Assembly: GCF_021018895.1 (NCBI RefSeq)
Contig: NC_079375.1
Span: 21,954,975-22,018,974, forward strand
Source: Seriola aureovittata
Taxonomy: Eukaryota; Chordata; Actinopteri; Carangiformes; Carangidae
Direction of reading: 5' to 3'
Length of the DNA: 64,000 bases
Made by a program: the position numbers and the translations under genes. Shown here in pieces: positions 39,715-52,251 of the stretch. Numbering within the stretch: position 1 is the stretch's first letter; each line of letters begins with the position of its first letter. The notes below the pieces were generated by a model. The model ran no database searches, had not been told where the DNA came from, and saw only the letters and a list, made by a program, of their open reading frames with translations.

Positions 39715-41120
39715 AAGTCATGATTTTTAAAACAAGAACTCTTTGTCATTTGCCAATCACCACCCACCTCTGACATGTAGTACCCTAAACCCCATTGTGT
39801 GGTCAAGAGTCGCAGTATCAATGAGAATCCAGTAAAAATTTGTGAGGACGTGGCTCGTGGTGTATCATAGGGAACTGACCAGTACAGGCCGGAGCAGTCA
39901 ACAGACACCTGGGAGATAAATGGTCCATATTGTTTCTTTTTTTACAGTTTGAAGAATGGACTCCAACATTTTCTCCAGCACACACCGATTTTGTTTTTTT
40001 TTTTTTTTTTTTTCTACATCTTTGACTGCTATGTTTTTTTCTTTCCTCCTGACTGGCATTTTATTTTGAAGCGACCATGCTTGTGTCTGAGTGTGTGCGA
40101 GTGTGTATGTATATATATATACACATGGATGTAGTAGACTGTTCTAGTACATTCCAGAAACTGTCCTTGTTCTACAAACACTCGAACCCGTCTCAGCAGT
40201 TTAGGAGTACGGTTGGTCTCTGTGTAGCATCACAGTTCCTCAAAGCGATCCTAACCTGTTCTGTTGTCAACGTCGTCCATCTTAACCTGAACTTAACCTT
40301 GGCTTAGACGTCTAATCATTGAACTTCATTGACAGAAGCGCTTGTCCTTGTCTCCTTTGTTTAGCTGTGCTGTTCTCAATGGACTGAATGTTCTTTTCTT
40401 TTTTTTTTTTTGTAAATATATGTACAACATTTTTGATTGATTTATTATTGTTTTGGTTTTGCAGCAGTTTTATTTTGTTGTTGTACAGTTTACTTAAAAA
40501 CCAACAGTTATTTTTCCAAATCCCTAGAGCACATTCGTGGTCATGAAGGTAATTTGACTTGGGTGTTTAAAAATTGCATTTGTTGTATTCACTACAACCC
40601 AGAGATTGCAGTTTACTCTGAAGAATGTCAGTAGTCGTCCAAGTCATTGGGGAAATTATATATAAGGTATATATCTTTAACAATAACTCGTGCTTACTTG
40701 CTCTGTGCTTGGCTCATGAGCAGTGACTTTGCTGACAGTGAGGGCTGTTCCTAATGTATATTTCGTTTAGATTCAATAGGACTTCAATGAAACATAAATA
40801 TAACTTGAAGGGGAATCTCATCCAAGAGAATATATGAACATTCAACCACTGTGGGAAATTCACCAAAGTGAAATAAACACTAATACCCATTTTCTCTCTT
40901 AGTGTGTCACCAAGCAGAACAACGAATCCTTTCATAGTAAATGTTCTGGAGTTCATTTTTGCCATGAGGAGTGTGTGTAACGCTGCAGTGGGAACGCATC
41001 AAGCGAGCTGTAATTGGCCAAAAACAGATTGGGTACAGTAATCAGGCCATAACACTGCAATATCCCTGTTGTAATAATTTGTGAAATATGTATATTTTAG
41101 GCATTCAGAGAAATAAATTG
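39715..41120 (+). other. Probable wdr48 3' untranslated region
   Basis: No coding signal follows the wdr48 stop. The sequence is AU/U-rich, with a T run at 39992-40012 and a (TA)n patch near 40109. AATAAA signals lie at 40872-40877 and 41112-41117 (another at 41308-41313), so the transcript end is uncertain. The remaining DNA to 42336 is probably shared with the 3' end of the convergent gorasp1 transcript. Confidence 0.5.
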
Positions 41121-42336
41121 GAATGGTTTAACACTGAGATTTATGGGAATTATAGATGGATGTTTCTTGAGTTGTAATGTGTGAAATAAGACAAAACAAG
41201 GGACAATTTTCTTTTTTTTTTTTCTTTTTTAAGTCAAGTGATACGATTGTTTAACCATCAAAGATTCACCCATTTCACATTCATCAAAAGACTCTGCACT
41301 CATTCCTAATAAAACATACGATTCATTGATAAAATATCTGCAAAAATACTTTTCATTATTTTACACACTAACACCTACGTTGACAGTGAAAAACATTAAG
41401 TAGCCCCCTAGAAAAACAAAACTATGAATCAGCAGTATTACTTTTACCAGACGTATTACATATATGAAAAGGCTTGTCATCTATTGGATTAACATTACAA
41501 ATGCATTGCCCATAAGGTCACGAGCAGTTCTCGTCTACGGTTGCATAGATTACAAGGTGAAAATAATATAAAATGAAACATGGGGACATAATTCCAGTTT
41601 ACCAGGGATTTAAATGGCTTTTAAATTGATCACAGGCTGGAATAAATTAAACTGACGACAGATGTGCTGTAAAAACATGTAGTGACTGATTTAACTTAAT
41701 GCAAGTGGACAAATATTTCCCTCATCCCACAACAAAACATTTTAAAACCCAATAAATGTAAATGTCCCTCTTATACTTGAGCTTAAAAGCTCTTACTTGT
41801 GAAATCATGTGGATGATGCTTCTTCAACAGATAAAAAAAAAACTGCACCATCAGACTGTTACAATTCTAAAATGCCTTAGCTTTACAAACTTTGATAGTG
41901 TTACAGATGTTGAGGTGCAGCTGGTCTTTGCTGTAGTAAATGCATGACGTGTGTTTTTCCATATACTAAGTGTTTATCTTTGGAAGTATTCAAGTAGTCG
42001 TCACATTAGTGTACCAGAAATAAAGTCTCGTCACCCGTATAATCTTAATTTTGACCAAACAAGGAAAAAAATGTGTCGAAACATTTCATCCTTTTTGGCT
42101 GTAACTTAAAATTCTCACATATAAAACATGTAGGATATTCCTACAGTGCCTCAAAGTATTTTCTACTTATATGTTAATGCTGCAGCTGGTTTCTGTAGTG
42201 TAACTAAGACTATCAGCTTTTCCTTGGTCTGTCCTGTATTTCCTCTAAAGTGTTTAAAAATGTTTAAAAAACATTTAAAAAGTGATCGTCGAGCTAACTT
42301 TGCGTTTTTGTACTTTGTGTTCAGCCTGACACAAGC

Positions 42337-45300
42337 TTAATCCAGATGTGGTTCCTCTGGCTCCTCGTCATCGTGCTCATGGCTGCACTGCTGCACAGGA
42401 GCCACATCCAGAGGCTCTGCAGACTCCTCCTCTGACCCTGTTGGATCCTCGACAGCCTGAGCGGGAGAGTCGTCTGCCGTCGACTCGTCAGCAGCCGAGG
42501 CCCGGAGGAGATCGATAGGAGATGGGCAGCGAGGGTCTTCGGCCGGGACAGAGGGCTCAGCAGGAGGGTCAGGGGAGTCTACAGGGAGAGACGAATCACC
42601 CATAGGTGGACTTGGGCTCTCGCTAGACTCCATGAGAAAGCTTTGTAGGTCCGTGGACTCTGTGGGCAGATGATACGGTTCAGCTGGTGGGAAGCCTGAA
42701 TCAGACAAAATGTCAGTGGAAGCGAGAGCAGAGGCGAGGTCCGTGGCCACCTGGGAGCTCAGCTCTTGTGACTCAGTCTGGTCATCAGCTGATGATGAGA
42801 GCAGTACACTGTCCTCCAGCTCCTCTGTACAACCAGAGATCAAATATAGTGGAGATTAACATAAAAAGTGGCTGATAAAACTGCATTAATACGCGATAAA
42901 TTTCTCCTCCAACTTAATTCCTTTTCTCAAATCTATACATGGCACGAACTGCTGCTGTGTTAACTCACCAACACCAGAGATTTCACCGTCCTTCTCCTCG
43001 TGCATAGCCAGTGAAGTGTTGGTCATGTCGATGGACGACATGGACAGATCCAGCCTGTCCACCAGATCTGCAGCATCAGGGTTCATCACTGCCACTTCAG
43101 AGTCTGAGAAACCTGGAAAAACAAACACAAGACAGCTGCTGATAAGATTTTCATAGACACACAGGCAACACCGGTCAGACGACAGCGAGATATTGTCTTT
43201 AAACAACTGACCAGGGTCCATGACTCTCTGGATGGGTGGAGGTAGAGGAGCTTCCTGGAGGGTGACCTGCTCCAGGTCCAGTACAGCTTCAGTTTGGCTT
43301 GAAGGAGCCATTAGAGGCGCCTGGAAACAAACAGAGGTCAGCCGCTAAGAGTTTGATCTCATGGGACATTATCATAAAATCAATATGGCCGTTAAAAAAA
43401 ACACAAACACAGATTAATGACTATTGTTGTCTTATCTCTGAATTCAATTAATTCCATTGAATCTGCAAAGAGTTGTATCAGCACTGAAACAAACAATGGA
43501 AATGAATTGGACAATTAGCCAAATAATAAATTAGTTGCTTGACAGTATTAATTGAAAACCGTTTTAGTAACTCATTTAATTTAGTGAAGTCATTTAGTCA
43601 TCTAGAATTTCTTTTTAAAAATTGTTTTTTGGGCATTTTTTGCCTTTATTTCAATAGTGACAATGAGAGAGAGGAAATGACATGCAGCAAAGAGCCATCT
43701 GGGCCGCGCGGTCAGGACCAAGCCTTCATGGCACATCCTCTACACAGTGAGCCACCGGGCCGCCCCGATATCTATGTAGACTTTCTTTCATCAAAACGAA
43801 CCACTCTCAAGATTTGGGACATTTTTTAGACTAAACAATTACTCAGTTTATTGACTAAATAATAAAAAATAGATAATTCAAATAAAAGTAATCATTAATT
43901 GCAGCACTAATTCAACATTTACCTCTGTGAATCCATGTGTTGGCAGTGTTGGAGAGGGTTTCTCCTCAGGAACAGGGGTGGGAGGCTTTGGAGTTGATAT
44001 ATTAGGATTTGCAGGGATTCGGTGCAGGTAGCCGTAACCAATGCCACAGCCCAAACTAGGAGGGGACATTTTATATTATTTCATATTATAATATCACTAT
44101 TAAAGAGTGAACACATATAAAATCATGCAGTATAAATAACCCTTAACCACCTTAATGTAAATCAATGGCCAACTGATTTTGTTTACCTTTACAATGACTG
44201 ATTTCTTTAAATAAACTGAAAACAGTAGGAGGCGAATTTACTGCACCCTTCTCTTTATTTAGCATCTAAACAATGGAAGTAGTGAATGTTATCTCAGTCA
44301 GTCAAAACACTCCTTAGTCAAAAAGATGAATTTATTCAAGGTGAATTTTTTGTCGCATACCTGCCCTCTCCTCCCCACGCTCCATTCGGTGTCACCACCA
44401 CCTCCCTGCAGCCATCTGTTTGTGTGTTGTACACCAGCAGCTTCAGCGGCTTCCCTTCATGGACCTCGACCAGTGAGAAGAAGTCTTCCGACTGTAAATC
44501 AGAAACTCTGAATTAACTACAACTCGTCCCTGAAAGTAATTAGAACCTAACACAGTGATGCATGATATTAAAATGAGCCTTACATCTTGCAACACCTGAT
44601 CTGCTCCAACAATGTAGTCATTGTGTGGCTGAAGTCCGGCCAGTGCAGCAGGTGAACTCGCCTCCACATCCTAGGGGAAAAGAAACCTCAGTTTTAGAGC
44701 AAACAAAATATGAAGCTACTGTATAATGAGTCCATGAGTGAGGAGGTTCAGGTCAGAGTCAGTTCAGTGGGTTTTCCTGGAGGAAGCAGCTCACCAGGAC
44801 GTGCCAGACGTTCTCACTGGCTCCTTGGTAGCTGCAGAAGCGAACACTGGCACCCAGCAGGCCCTGTCCCCCCCACATGTTACTTGGCACCACCTCCAGC
44901 TCACGAACCCTTGTGCTTTTCGTGCTGTAAACCTCCATTTTCACTGCCCTCTCCATGTTGGCCTTCAGGAGCTCCTTCAGCAGCTCATTTTCCTCATTCT
45001 GGTGCACAATAATGACAGGGGTCAAAAGTCAAATTAGTCATTACACAGCAGGAGATAAGCTTCTGTTTTAAATGTTCCTGTATGTCTGTACACCTTTTAT
45101 TCATGACCATCTTGCGCTCATTGACTAGCAGCTTCAGAGCTTATTATCTGATAATCAATAAACTTACAAGTCTTTTATTGTCCAAAGACAGAATGAAGTC
45201 AAAGAAGGGCTGCAGTCCGGCCTGTTCTGCAGGGGAATTTGGCTGCACCTGTCAAAACAGACACAAGCGTTTTCATATTTTTACATAAAAATTATTCAAT

Positions 45301-46175
45301 TTAAATATTATTTGGGAAATGCATTTTCAAAATATTAAAATCAGTAAACCGGAAGTATATTTTTAGAGCCTCTTTAACTTAGTACACGACTACACTCTAA
45401 AAGCAACTAGGGATAATTTAAGGTATGAATATATTTTGTTAAACATTCAAATAATCATTTAGTTTCCCAGGGACCAAGAACTTCACATTGCTTGTTTTGA
45501 CGGACCAGCGGTTAAAAACGTTCAATTTACAATATAAAACAGAGAAAAGCGGAAAATATTCCCATTTGAGAAACTAGAACCAAGAAATTTTAGGCAATTT
45601 CGCAGGATCGCTCCCGATGTATCGATCGATTTATCAGTTAGTCTACTAATCATTTCAGGACTACAGAAACGTCAATGTACAATGGTTCTATTTTTTCTTG
45701 ATACATCGTGAAAAGGTTGAAATAAGGCAATTAATTAGAGGCCAGTAAATTTACTCTTCTGTAATTAATTCGCCACAGCCTTAACTACAGTCACTCATCT
45801 TGTATTTAACGTCTTTCATCAAAACAAAAACGGACTCTATCAACGGAATCGGGACTGAAGGAAGACTTTCTTTAAGACAAGTTAAACGGTATTCAAGTTT
45901 ATTTCTTAAACCATAAAATAACCCAGTAGAATTTTCTGTTGCATAATGGTGTCCACTTGGAGTCACAGGTAAGCAGCAGCACCACCACGTCAGGTTTTAC
46001 CGGTATGTCTCCGGCAGCTAGCTATCTGTTAGCGTACAGTAACGTCTCATGATAAGCTGCTGTACGAGCTGCTCCAAACTCAAAAAGGAAGCGGAATCAT
46101 TTAAGATCTTACGCCGTGCACATGGTATCCATACGTCCCTCCTTCTGACACTTCTGAACTCTGCGATAGCCCCAT
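42337..46175 (-). CDS. gorasp1: Golgi reassembly-stacking protein 1 (GRASP65), complete, 9 coding exons
   Basis: Peripheral cis-Golgi protein that tethers cisternae through GRASP/PDZ domains and binds GM130 (GOLGA2). Exons 5' to 3': 46175-46113, 45248-45168, 44998-44795, 44670-44584, 44491-44361, 44055-43923, 43320-43212, 43112-42969, 42824-42337; 1,440 bp = 479 residues plus stop, phases consistent. Gly2 in MGLSQSSEV fits N-myristoylation. PDZ1 is about residues 15-108 ([14 protein letters not shown]), PDZ2 about 117-205 ([31 protein letters not shown]). The rest is a Pro/Ser/Glu/Asp-rich SPR-type tail, the usual site of mitotic phosphorylation. GORASP1 rather than GORASP2 is supported by [11 protein letters not shown], which matches the GORASP1 tail, and by the wdr48 neighbour. 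Transcribed convergently with wdr48; its 3' UTR end was not located. Confidence 0.96.
43612..43768 (-). mobile_element. tRNA-derived SINE copy in gorasp1 intron 6
   Basis: Read on the minus strand it starts GGGGCGGCCCGGTGGCTCAC (A-box-like). It continues through a degenerate B-box area and TTTGCTGCATGTCATTTCC, then ends in AAATAAAGGCAAAAAATGCC and an A-rich tail. The TGCTGCATGTCATT segment and AAAGGCAAAAATGCC tail are typical of a SINE common in percomorph fish. No function is expected; it is intronic and in the same orientation as gorasp1. Confidence 0.7.
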
Positions 46176-46244
46176 TTCCTTCAGTAACTTTAAAATATGA
46201 ATATTATAAGAAAATAAGAAGAGGGTGAGAATTATCACGGATGA

Positions 46245-46262
46245 CACTTCGCGGCCATCTTG
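46245..46262 (-). promoter_or_regulatory. YY1-like element upstream of gorasp1
   Basis: The minus strand reads CAAGATGGCCGCGAAG, close to the YY1 consensus AAGATGGCGGC often found at housekeeping transcription starts. It lies about 75-85 bases upstream of the gorasp1 ATG. Its ATG would begin an 8-codon upstream ORF if the transcript starts further 5'. Confidence 0.5.
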
Positions 46263-47098
46263 TTTGCAGTCAAAAATAATCGAACGCTGCTGCTATCGAG
46301 CATACGCGCGTGCTCGTATGCAGAGAGCGCGTACCAAGTATAAGCACATGTGGTGACCCATAATCATGATAAATATTTAATTTTTAGAACCTTTCTTCAA
46401 TGAATTCCCTCATTCAAGTTGTTTATATTTGATGTTGAACATTATTTTGAGTCACTTAATTTTGTAACAACCAAGAAGTCCGTGTCAACAGTTGATATCT
46501 ATTCTGAAATGTCAAGAAGTCTGTCACTTAAAATACGTATTTGTTGTAGTATTTGTTCCTAAAAAAAAAAAATTAGAAATAAAATACAACGAAATATGAA
46601 ACAATGTCGTATTCTTGCAATAATTAACAATAATATCTTGAACTTTTTTTAAATTTCAATAATACGGCATCCATGAAAAGTTACACTTAGAAAATACACT
46701 ATAATATGATAATTTTATGCCTTACCATACTAAGGCGTTTTATGCCTTACTATACGAGAGCGTTTTTATTCCTTACTATAGGCGTTTTTTTTCTACCTTT
46801 CAATACTAAGCTGTTTTTATGCCTTAATATACTAGGAATTTTTATGCCTTAATAAACTTTATGACGTTTTGATAACTTTTTATGCCTTACTACAATGTGA
46901 CATTGTTATGCCTTAATATACTATGATGTTTTCATGACTTTTTATGCCTTAATAGACTATGTTGATTTTATGAATTTTGATGTCTATACAATGTCGTTTT
47001 CATGCCCTATTATATTATGACTTTTTTATGACTTTTTATGCCTTATGATACTATGTCATTTTTATGACTTTTTACACCTATGACTACTTATGCCTTAC

Positions 47099-47300
47099 TA
47101 TTGTGGTGGAAATCTGAAAATAAAGAGTTGACACAATGACCAAGTTGTCTGTGTATTTTAATAAGAACTTTGCAATCATTGTACTGTCACAACAGAGTGC
47201 AATTGCAGACAGATGTCCGACAAAGAAGGTACATGCACTTTATAAAGAAAGGAATGGAGGAGGCTCAGTCAGGATGTGTGTGTTTACGATTCTGACATCT
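47099..47300. other. Unique 200-bp interruption near the left edge of the array
   Basis: Sequence between two repeat stretches with no unit match. It contains aataaagagttgacac, gcaatcattgtactgtcac and aaggaatggaggaggctcag. It could be a decayed insertion (for example an LTR end) or the pre-array host sequence. I do not recognise it. Confidence 0.5.
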
Positions 47301-47925
47301 GACATTTTTTGGCATTTTTATGCCTTACTATACTATGTCATTTTATTCCTTATCATATTATGATGTTTTTATGACTGTTTATGCCTTAAAACACTGTAAT
47401 ATTTTTTGACATTTTATGCCATACAATACTATGATGCTTTTTGACATTTTTATGCCATACTATACTATGACATTTTTTGGAATTTTTATGCCTTACTATA
47501 CTATGTCGTTTTATTCCTTATCATACTATGATGTTTTTATGACTGTTTATGCCTTAAAACACTGTAATATTTTTTGACATTTTATGCCATACTATACTAT
47601 GACATTTTTTTATAATTTCATGCCACAATAAACTTTAAAGTATTTGGGCTTTTTTATGCCTCACTCTACCATTTTGTTTTATTCCTTATCATATTATGAT
47701 GTTTTTATGACTGTTTATGCCTTAAAACACTATGATGCTTTTTGACATTTTTATGCCATACTATACTATGACATTTTTTGGCATTTTTATGCCTTACTAT
47801 ACTATGTCGTTTTATTCCTTATCATACTATGATGTTTTTATGACTGTTTATGCCTTAATATACTATGATGTTTTTTTGACGTTTTATGCCTTACTATACT
47901 ATGTCGTTTTATTCCTTATCATAGA

Positions 47926-47968
47926 GTAGAGTGAGGCATAAAAAAGCCCAAATACTTTAAAGTTTACT
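47926..47968 (-). repeat. Inverted fragment of the array
   Basis: The plus strand reads gtagagtgaggcataaaaaa followed by gcccaaatactttaaagttta. This is the reverse complement of the block found in normal orientation at about 47,630-47,671 and many other places (taaactttaaagtatttggg then cttttttatgcctcactctac). It is the only inverted piece I saw in the array. Confidence 0.9.
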
Positions 47969-50199
47969 ATAATATGATATTTTAATTAATTTTTATGCCT
48001 TATTATTCTATAACATTTTTTGGCATTTTTATGCCTTACTATACTATGTTGTTTTATTCCTTATCATACTATGATGTTTTTATGACTGTTTATGCCTTAA
48101 AATACTATGATGTTTTTTTGACGTTTTATGCCATACTATATTATGACGATTTTTCATAATTTTATGCCATACTATATTATGAAATTTTTTGGCATTTTTA
48201 TGCCTTACTATACTATGTCGTTTTATTCCTTATCATACTATGATGTTTTTATGACTGTTTATGCCTTAATATACTATGATGTTTTTTTGACGTTTTATGC
48301 CTTACTATACTATGTCGTTTTATTCCTTATCATATTATGATGTTTTTATGACTGTTTATGCCTTAAAACACTATAATATTTTTTGACATTTTATGCCATA
48401 CAATACTATGATGCTTTTTGACATTTTTATGCCATACTATACTATGACATTTTTTTGGCATTTTTATGCCTTACTATACTATGACATTTTTTTTATAATT
48501 TCATGCCACAATAAACTTTAAAGTATTTGGGCTTTTTTATGCCTCACTCTACCATTTTGTTTTATTCCTTATCATAATATGATGTTTTTATGCCCGTTTA
48601 TGCCTTAAAATACTATGATGTTCATTTAACATTTTATGCCATACTATACTATGACATTTTTTTATAATTTCATGCCACAATAAACTTTAAGGTTTTTTGG
48701 CATTTTTATGCCTTACTATACTATGTCGTTTTATTCCTTATCATACTATGATGTTTTTATGACTTTTTGTGCCTCATTATACTATGTCCTTTTTTTGACT
48801 TTTCATGCCTTAATATACTATGTCGTTTTTATGCGCTTTATGCAATACTATACTATGACATTTTTATGCCTTATTATACTATGACGTTTTTATGACTTTT
48901 CATGCCTTAATATACTATGACGTTTTTATGCGTTTTATGCCTTACTATACTATGACGTTTTTATGATTTACTATAATGTTGTTTTTATGCCATACTATAC
49001 TATGACGTTTTTTATGCCTTATTATACTATGTCCTTTTTATGACTTTTCATGCCTTAATATACTATGACGTTTTTATGCGTTTTATGCCTTACTATACTA
49101 TGACATTTTTATGCCTTACTATACTATGACATTTTTATGCCTTACTATACTATGACGTTTTTATCACTTTTTATGCCATACTATAATATGATATTTTAAT
49201 TAATTTGTATGCCTTATTATTCTATAACGTTTTCTATGACTTTTTATGCCATACTATACTATGATGTTTTTATGAATTTTTATGCATTAATATACTATGA
49301 CGTTTTTATGCCATACTATACTATGACGTTTTTATCACTTTTTATGCCTTACTATACTATGTCATTTTTATGAATTTTTATGCCTTACTATACTATGACG
49401 TTTTTATGACTTTTTATGTCTTACTATACTATGTCATTTTTATGACTTTTTATGCCTTATTATACTTTGACTTTTTTCTGACTTTTTATGCCATACTATA
49501 CTATGATGTTTTTATGAATTTTTATGCCTTACTATACTATGACGTTTTTATGATTTACTATAGTGTTGTTTTTATGCCATACTATACTATGACGTTTTTA
49601 TAACTTTTTATGCCTTATTATACTATGACTTTTTTATGACTTTTCATGCCTTAATATAGTATGACGTTTTTATGACTTTTCATGCCTTACTATACTATGA
49701 CGTTTTTATCACTTTTTATGCCTTACTATAATATGTTGTTTTTATGAATTTTTATGCCTTACTATACTATGACGTTTTTATGACTTTTTTTGCCATACTA
49801 TAATATGATGTTTTTTTGACGTTTTATGCCATACTATACTATGACTTTTTTTTTTAATTTCATGCCACAATAAACTTTAAAGTATTTGGGCTTTTTTATG
49901 CCTTACTCTACCATTTTGTTTTATTCCTTATCATAATATGATGTTTTTATGCCCGTTTATGCCTTAAAATACTATGATGTTTTTTTGACGTTTTATGCCT
50001 TAAAATACTATGATGTTTTTTTGACGTTTTATGCCATACTATACTATGATATTTTTTGTATAATTTCGTGCCACAATAAACTTTAAGGTTTTTTGGCATT
50101 TTTATGCCTTACTCTACTATTTTGTTTTATTCCTTATCATAATATGATGTATTTATGACTGTTTATGCCTTAAAACACTATAATATTTTTTGACGTTTT

Positions 50200-51210
50200 A
50201 TGCCATACTATACTATGACAATTTTTCATAATTTTATGCCATACTATACTATGACATTTTTTGGCATTTTTATGCCTTACTATACTATGTCGTTTTATTC
50301 CTTATCATACTATGATGTTTTTATGACTGTTTATGCCTTAAAATACTATGATGTTTTTTTGACGTTTTATGCCATACTATACTATGACGATTTTTCATAA
50401 TTTTATGCCATACTATATTATGAAATTTTTTGGCATTTTTATGCCTTACTCTACTATTTTGTTTTATTCCTTATCATAATATGATGTATTTATGACTGTT
50501 TATGCCTTAAAACACTATAATATTTTTTGACGTTTTATGCCATACTATACTATGACAATTTTTCATAATTTTATGCCATACTATACTATGACATTTTTTG
50601 GCATTTTTATGCCTTACTATACTATGTCGTTTTATTCCTTATCATACTATGATGTTTTTATGACTGTTTATGCCTTAAAATACTATGATGTTTTTTTGAC
50701 GTTTTATGCCATACTATACTATGATGATTTTTCATAATTTTATGCCATACTATATTATGAAATTTTTTGGCATTTTTATGCCTTACTCTACTATTTTGTT
50801 TTATTCCTTATCATAATATGATGTATTTATGACTGTTTATGCCTTAAAACACTATAATATTTTTTGACGTTTTATGCCATACTATACTATGACAATTTTT
50901 CATAATTTTATGCCATACTATACTATGACATTTTTTGGCATTTTTATGCCTTACTATACTATGTCGTTTTATTCCTTATCATACTATGATGTTTTTATGA
51001 CTGTTTATGCCTTAAAATACTATGATGTTTTTTTGACGTTTTATGCCATACTATACTATGACGATTTTTCATAATTTTATGCCATACTATATTATGAAAT
51101 TTTTTGGCATTTTTATGCCTTACTCTACTATTTTGTTTTATTCCTTATCATAATATGATGTATTTATGACTGTTTATGCCTTAAAACACTATAATATTTT
51201 TTGACGTTTT
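50200..51210 (+). repeat. 337-bp higher-order repeat, three tandem copies
   Basis: Blocks starting at 50200, 50537 and 50874 repeat with an exact 337-bp step and look almost identical; I noticed one substitution, gatgattttt near 50,722 versus gacgattttt near 50,386. Each block is a fixed series of unit variants, including TTTTTCATAATTTTATGCC, TTTTTTGGCATTTTTATGCC and GTTTTATTCCTTATCATA. Related steps of 339-340 bp occur at 51913/52252 and 57299/57639. Confidence 0.9.
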
Positions 51211-52251
51211 ATGCCATACTATACTATGACATTTTTTTATAATTTCATGCCACAATAAACTTTAAGGTTTTTTGGCATTTTTATGCCTTACTATACTATG
51301 TCGTTTTATTCCTTATCATACTATGATGTTTTTATGACTTTTTGTGCCTTATTATACTATGTCCTTTTTTTGACTTTTCATGCCTTAATATACTATGTCG
51401 TTTTTATGCGCTTTATGCCATACTATACTATGACGTTTTTATGATTTACTATAATGTTGTTTTTATGCCATACTATACTATGACGTTTTTTATGCCTCAT
51501 TATACTATGTCCTTTTTATGACTTTTCATGCCTTAATATACTATGACGTTTTTATGACTTTTCATGCCTTACTATACTATGTCGTTTTTATGCGCTTTAT
51601 GCCTTACTATACTATGACGTTTTTATCACTTTTTATGCCTTACTATAATATGTTGTTTTTATGAATTTTTATGCCTTACTATACTATGACGTTTTTATGA
51701 CTTTTTTTGCCATACTATAATATGATGTTTTTTTGACGTTTTATGCCATACTATACTATGACATTTTTTTTATAATTTCATGCCACAATAAACTTTAAAG
51801 TATTTGGGCTTTTTTATGCCTTACTCTACCATTTTGTTTTATTCCTTATCATAATATTATGTTTTTATGCCCGTTTATGCCTTAAAATACTATGATGTTT
51901 TTTTGACGTTTTATGCCATACTATACTATGACGATTTTTCATAATTTTATGCCATACTATAGTATGACATTTTTTGGCATTTTTATGCCTTACTATACTA
52001 TGTCGTTTTATTCCTTATCATACTATGATGTTTTTATGACTGTTTATGCCTTAAAATACTATGATGTTTTTTTGACGTTTTATGCCATACTATACTATGA
52101 CATTTTTTTTATAATTTCATGCCACAATAAACTTTAAAGTATTTGGGCTTTTTTATGCCTCACTCTACCATTTTGTTTTATTCCTTATCATAATATGATG
52201 TTTTTATGCCCGTTTATGCCTTAAAATACTATGATGTTTTTTTGACGTTTT

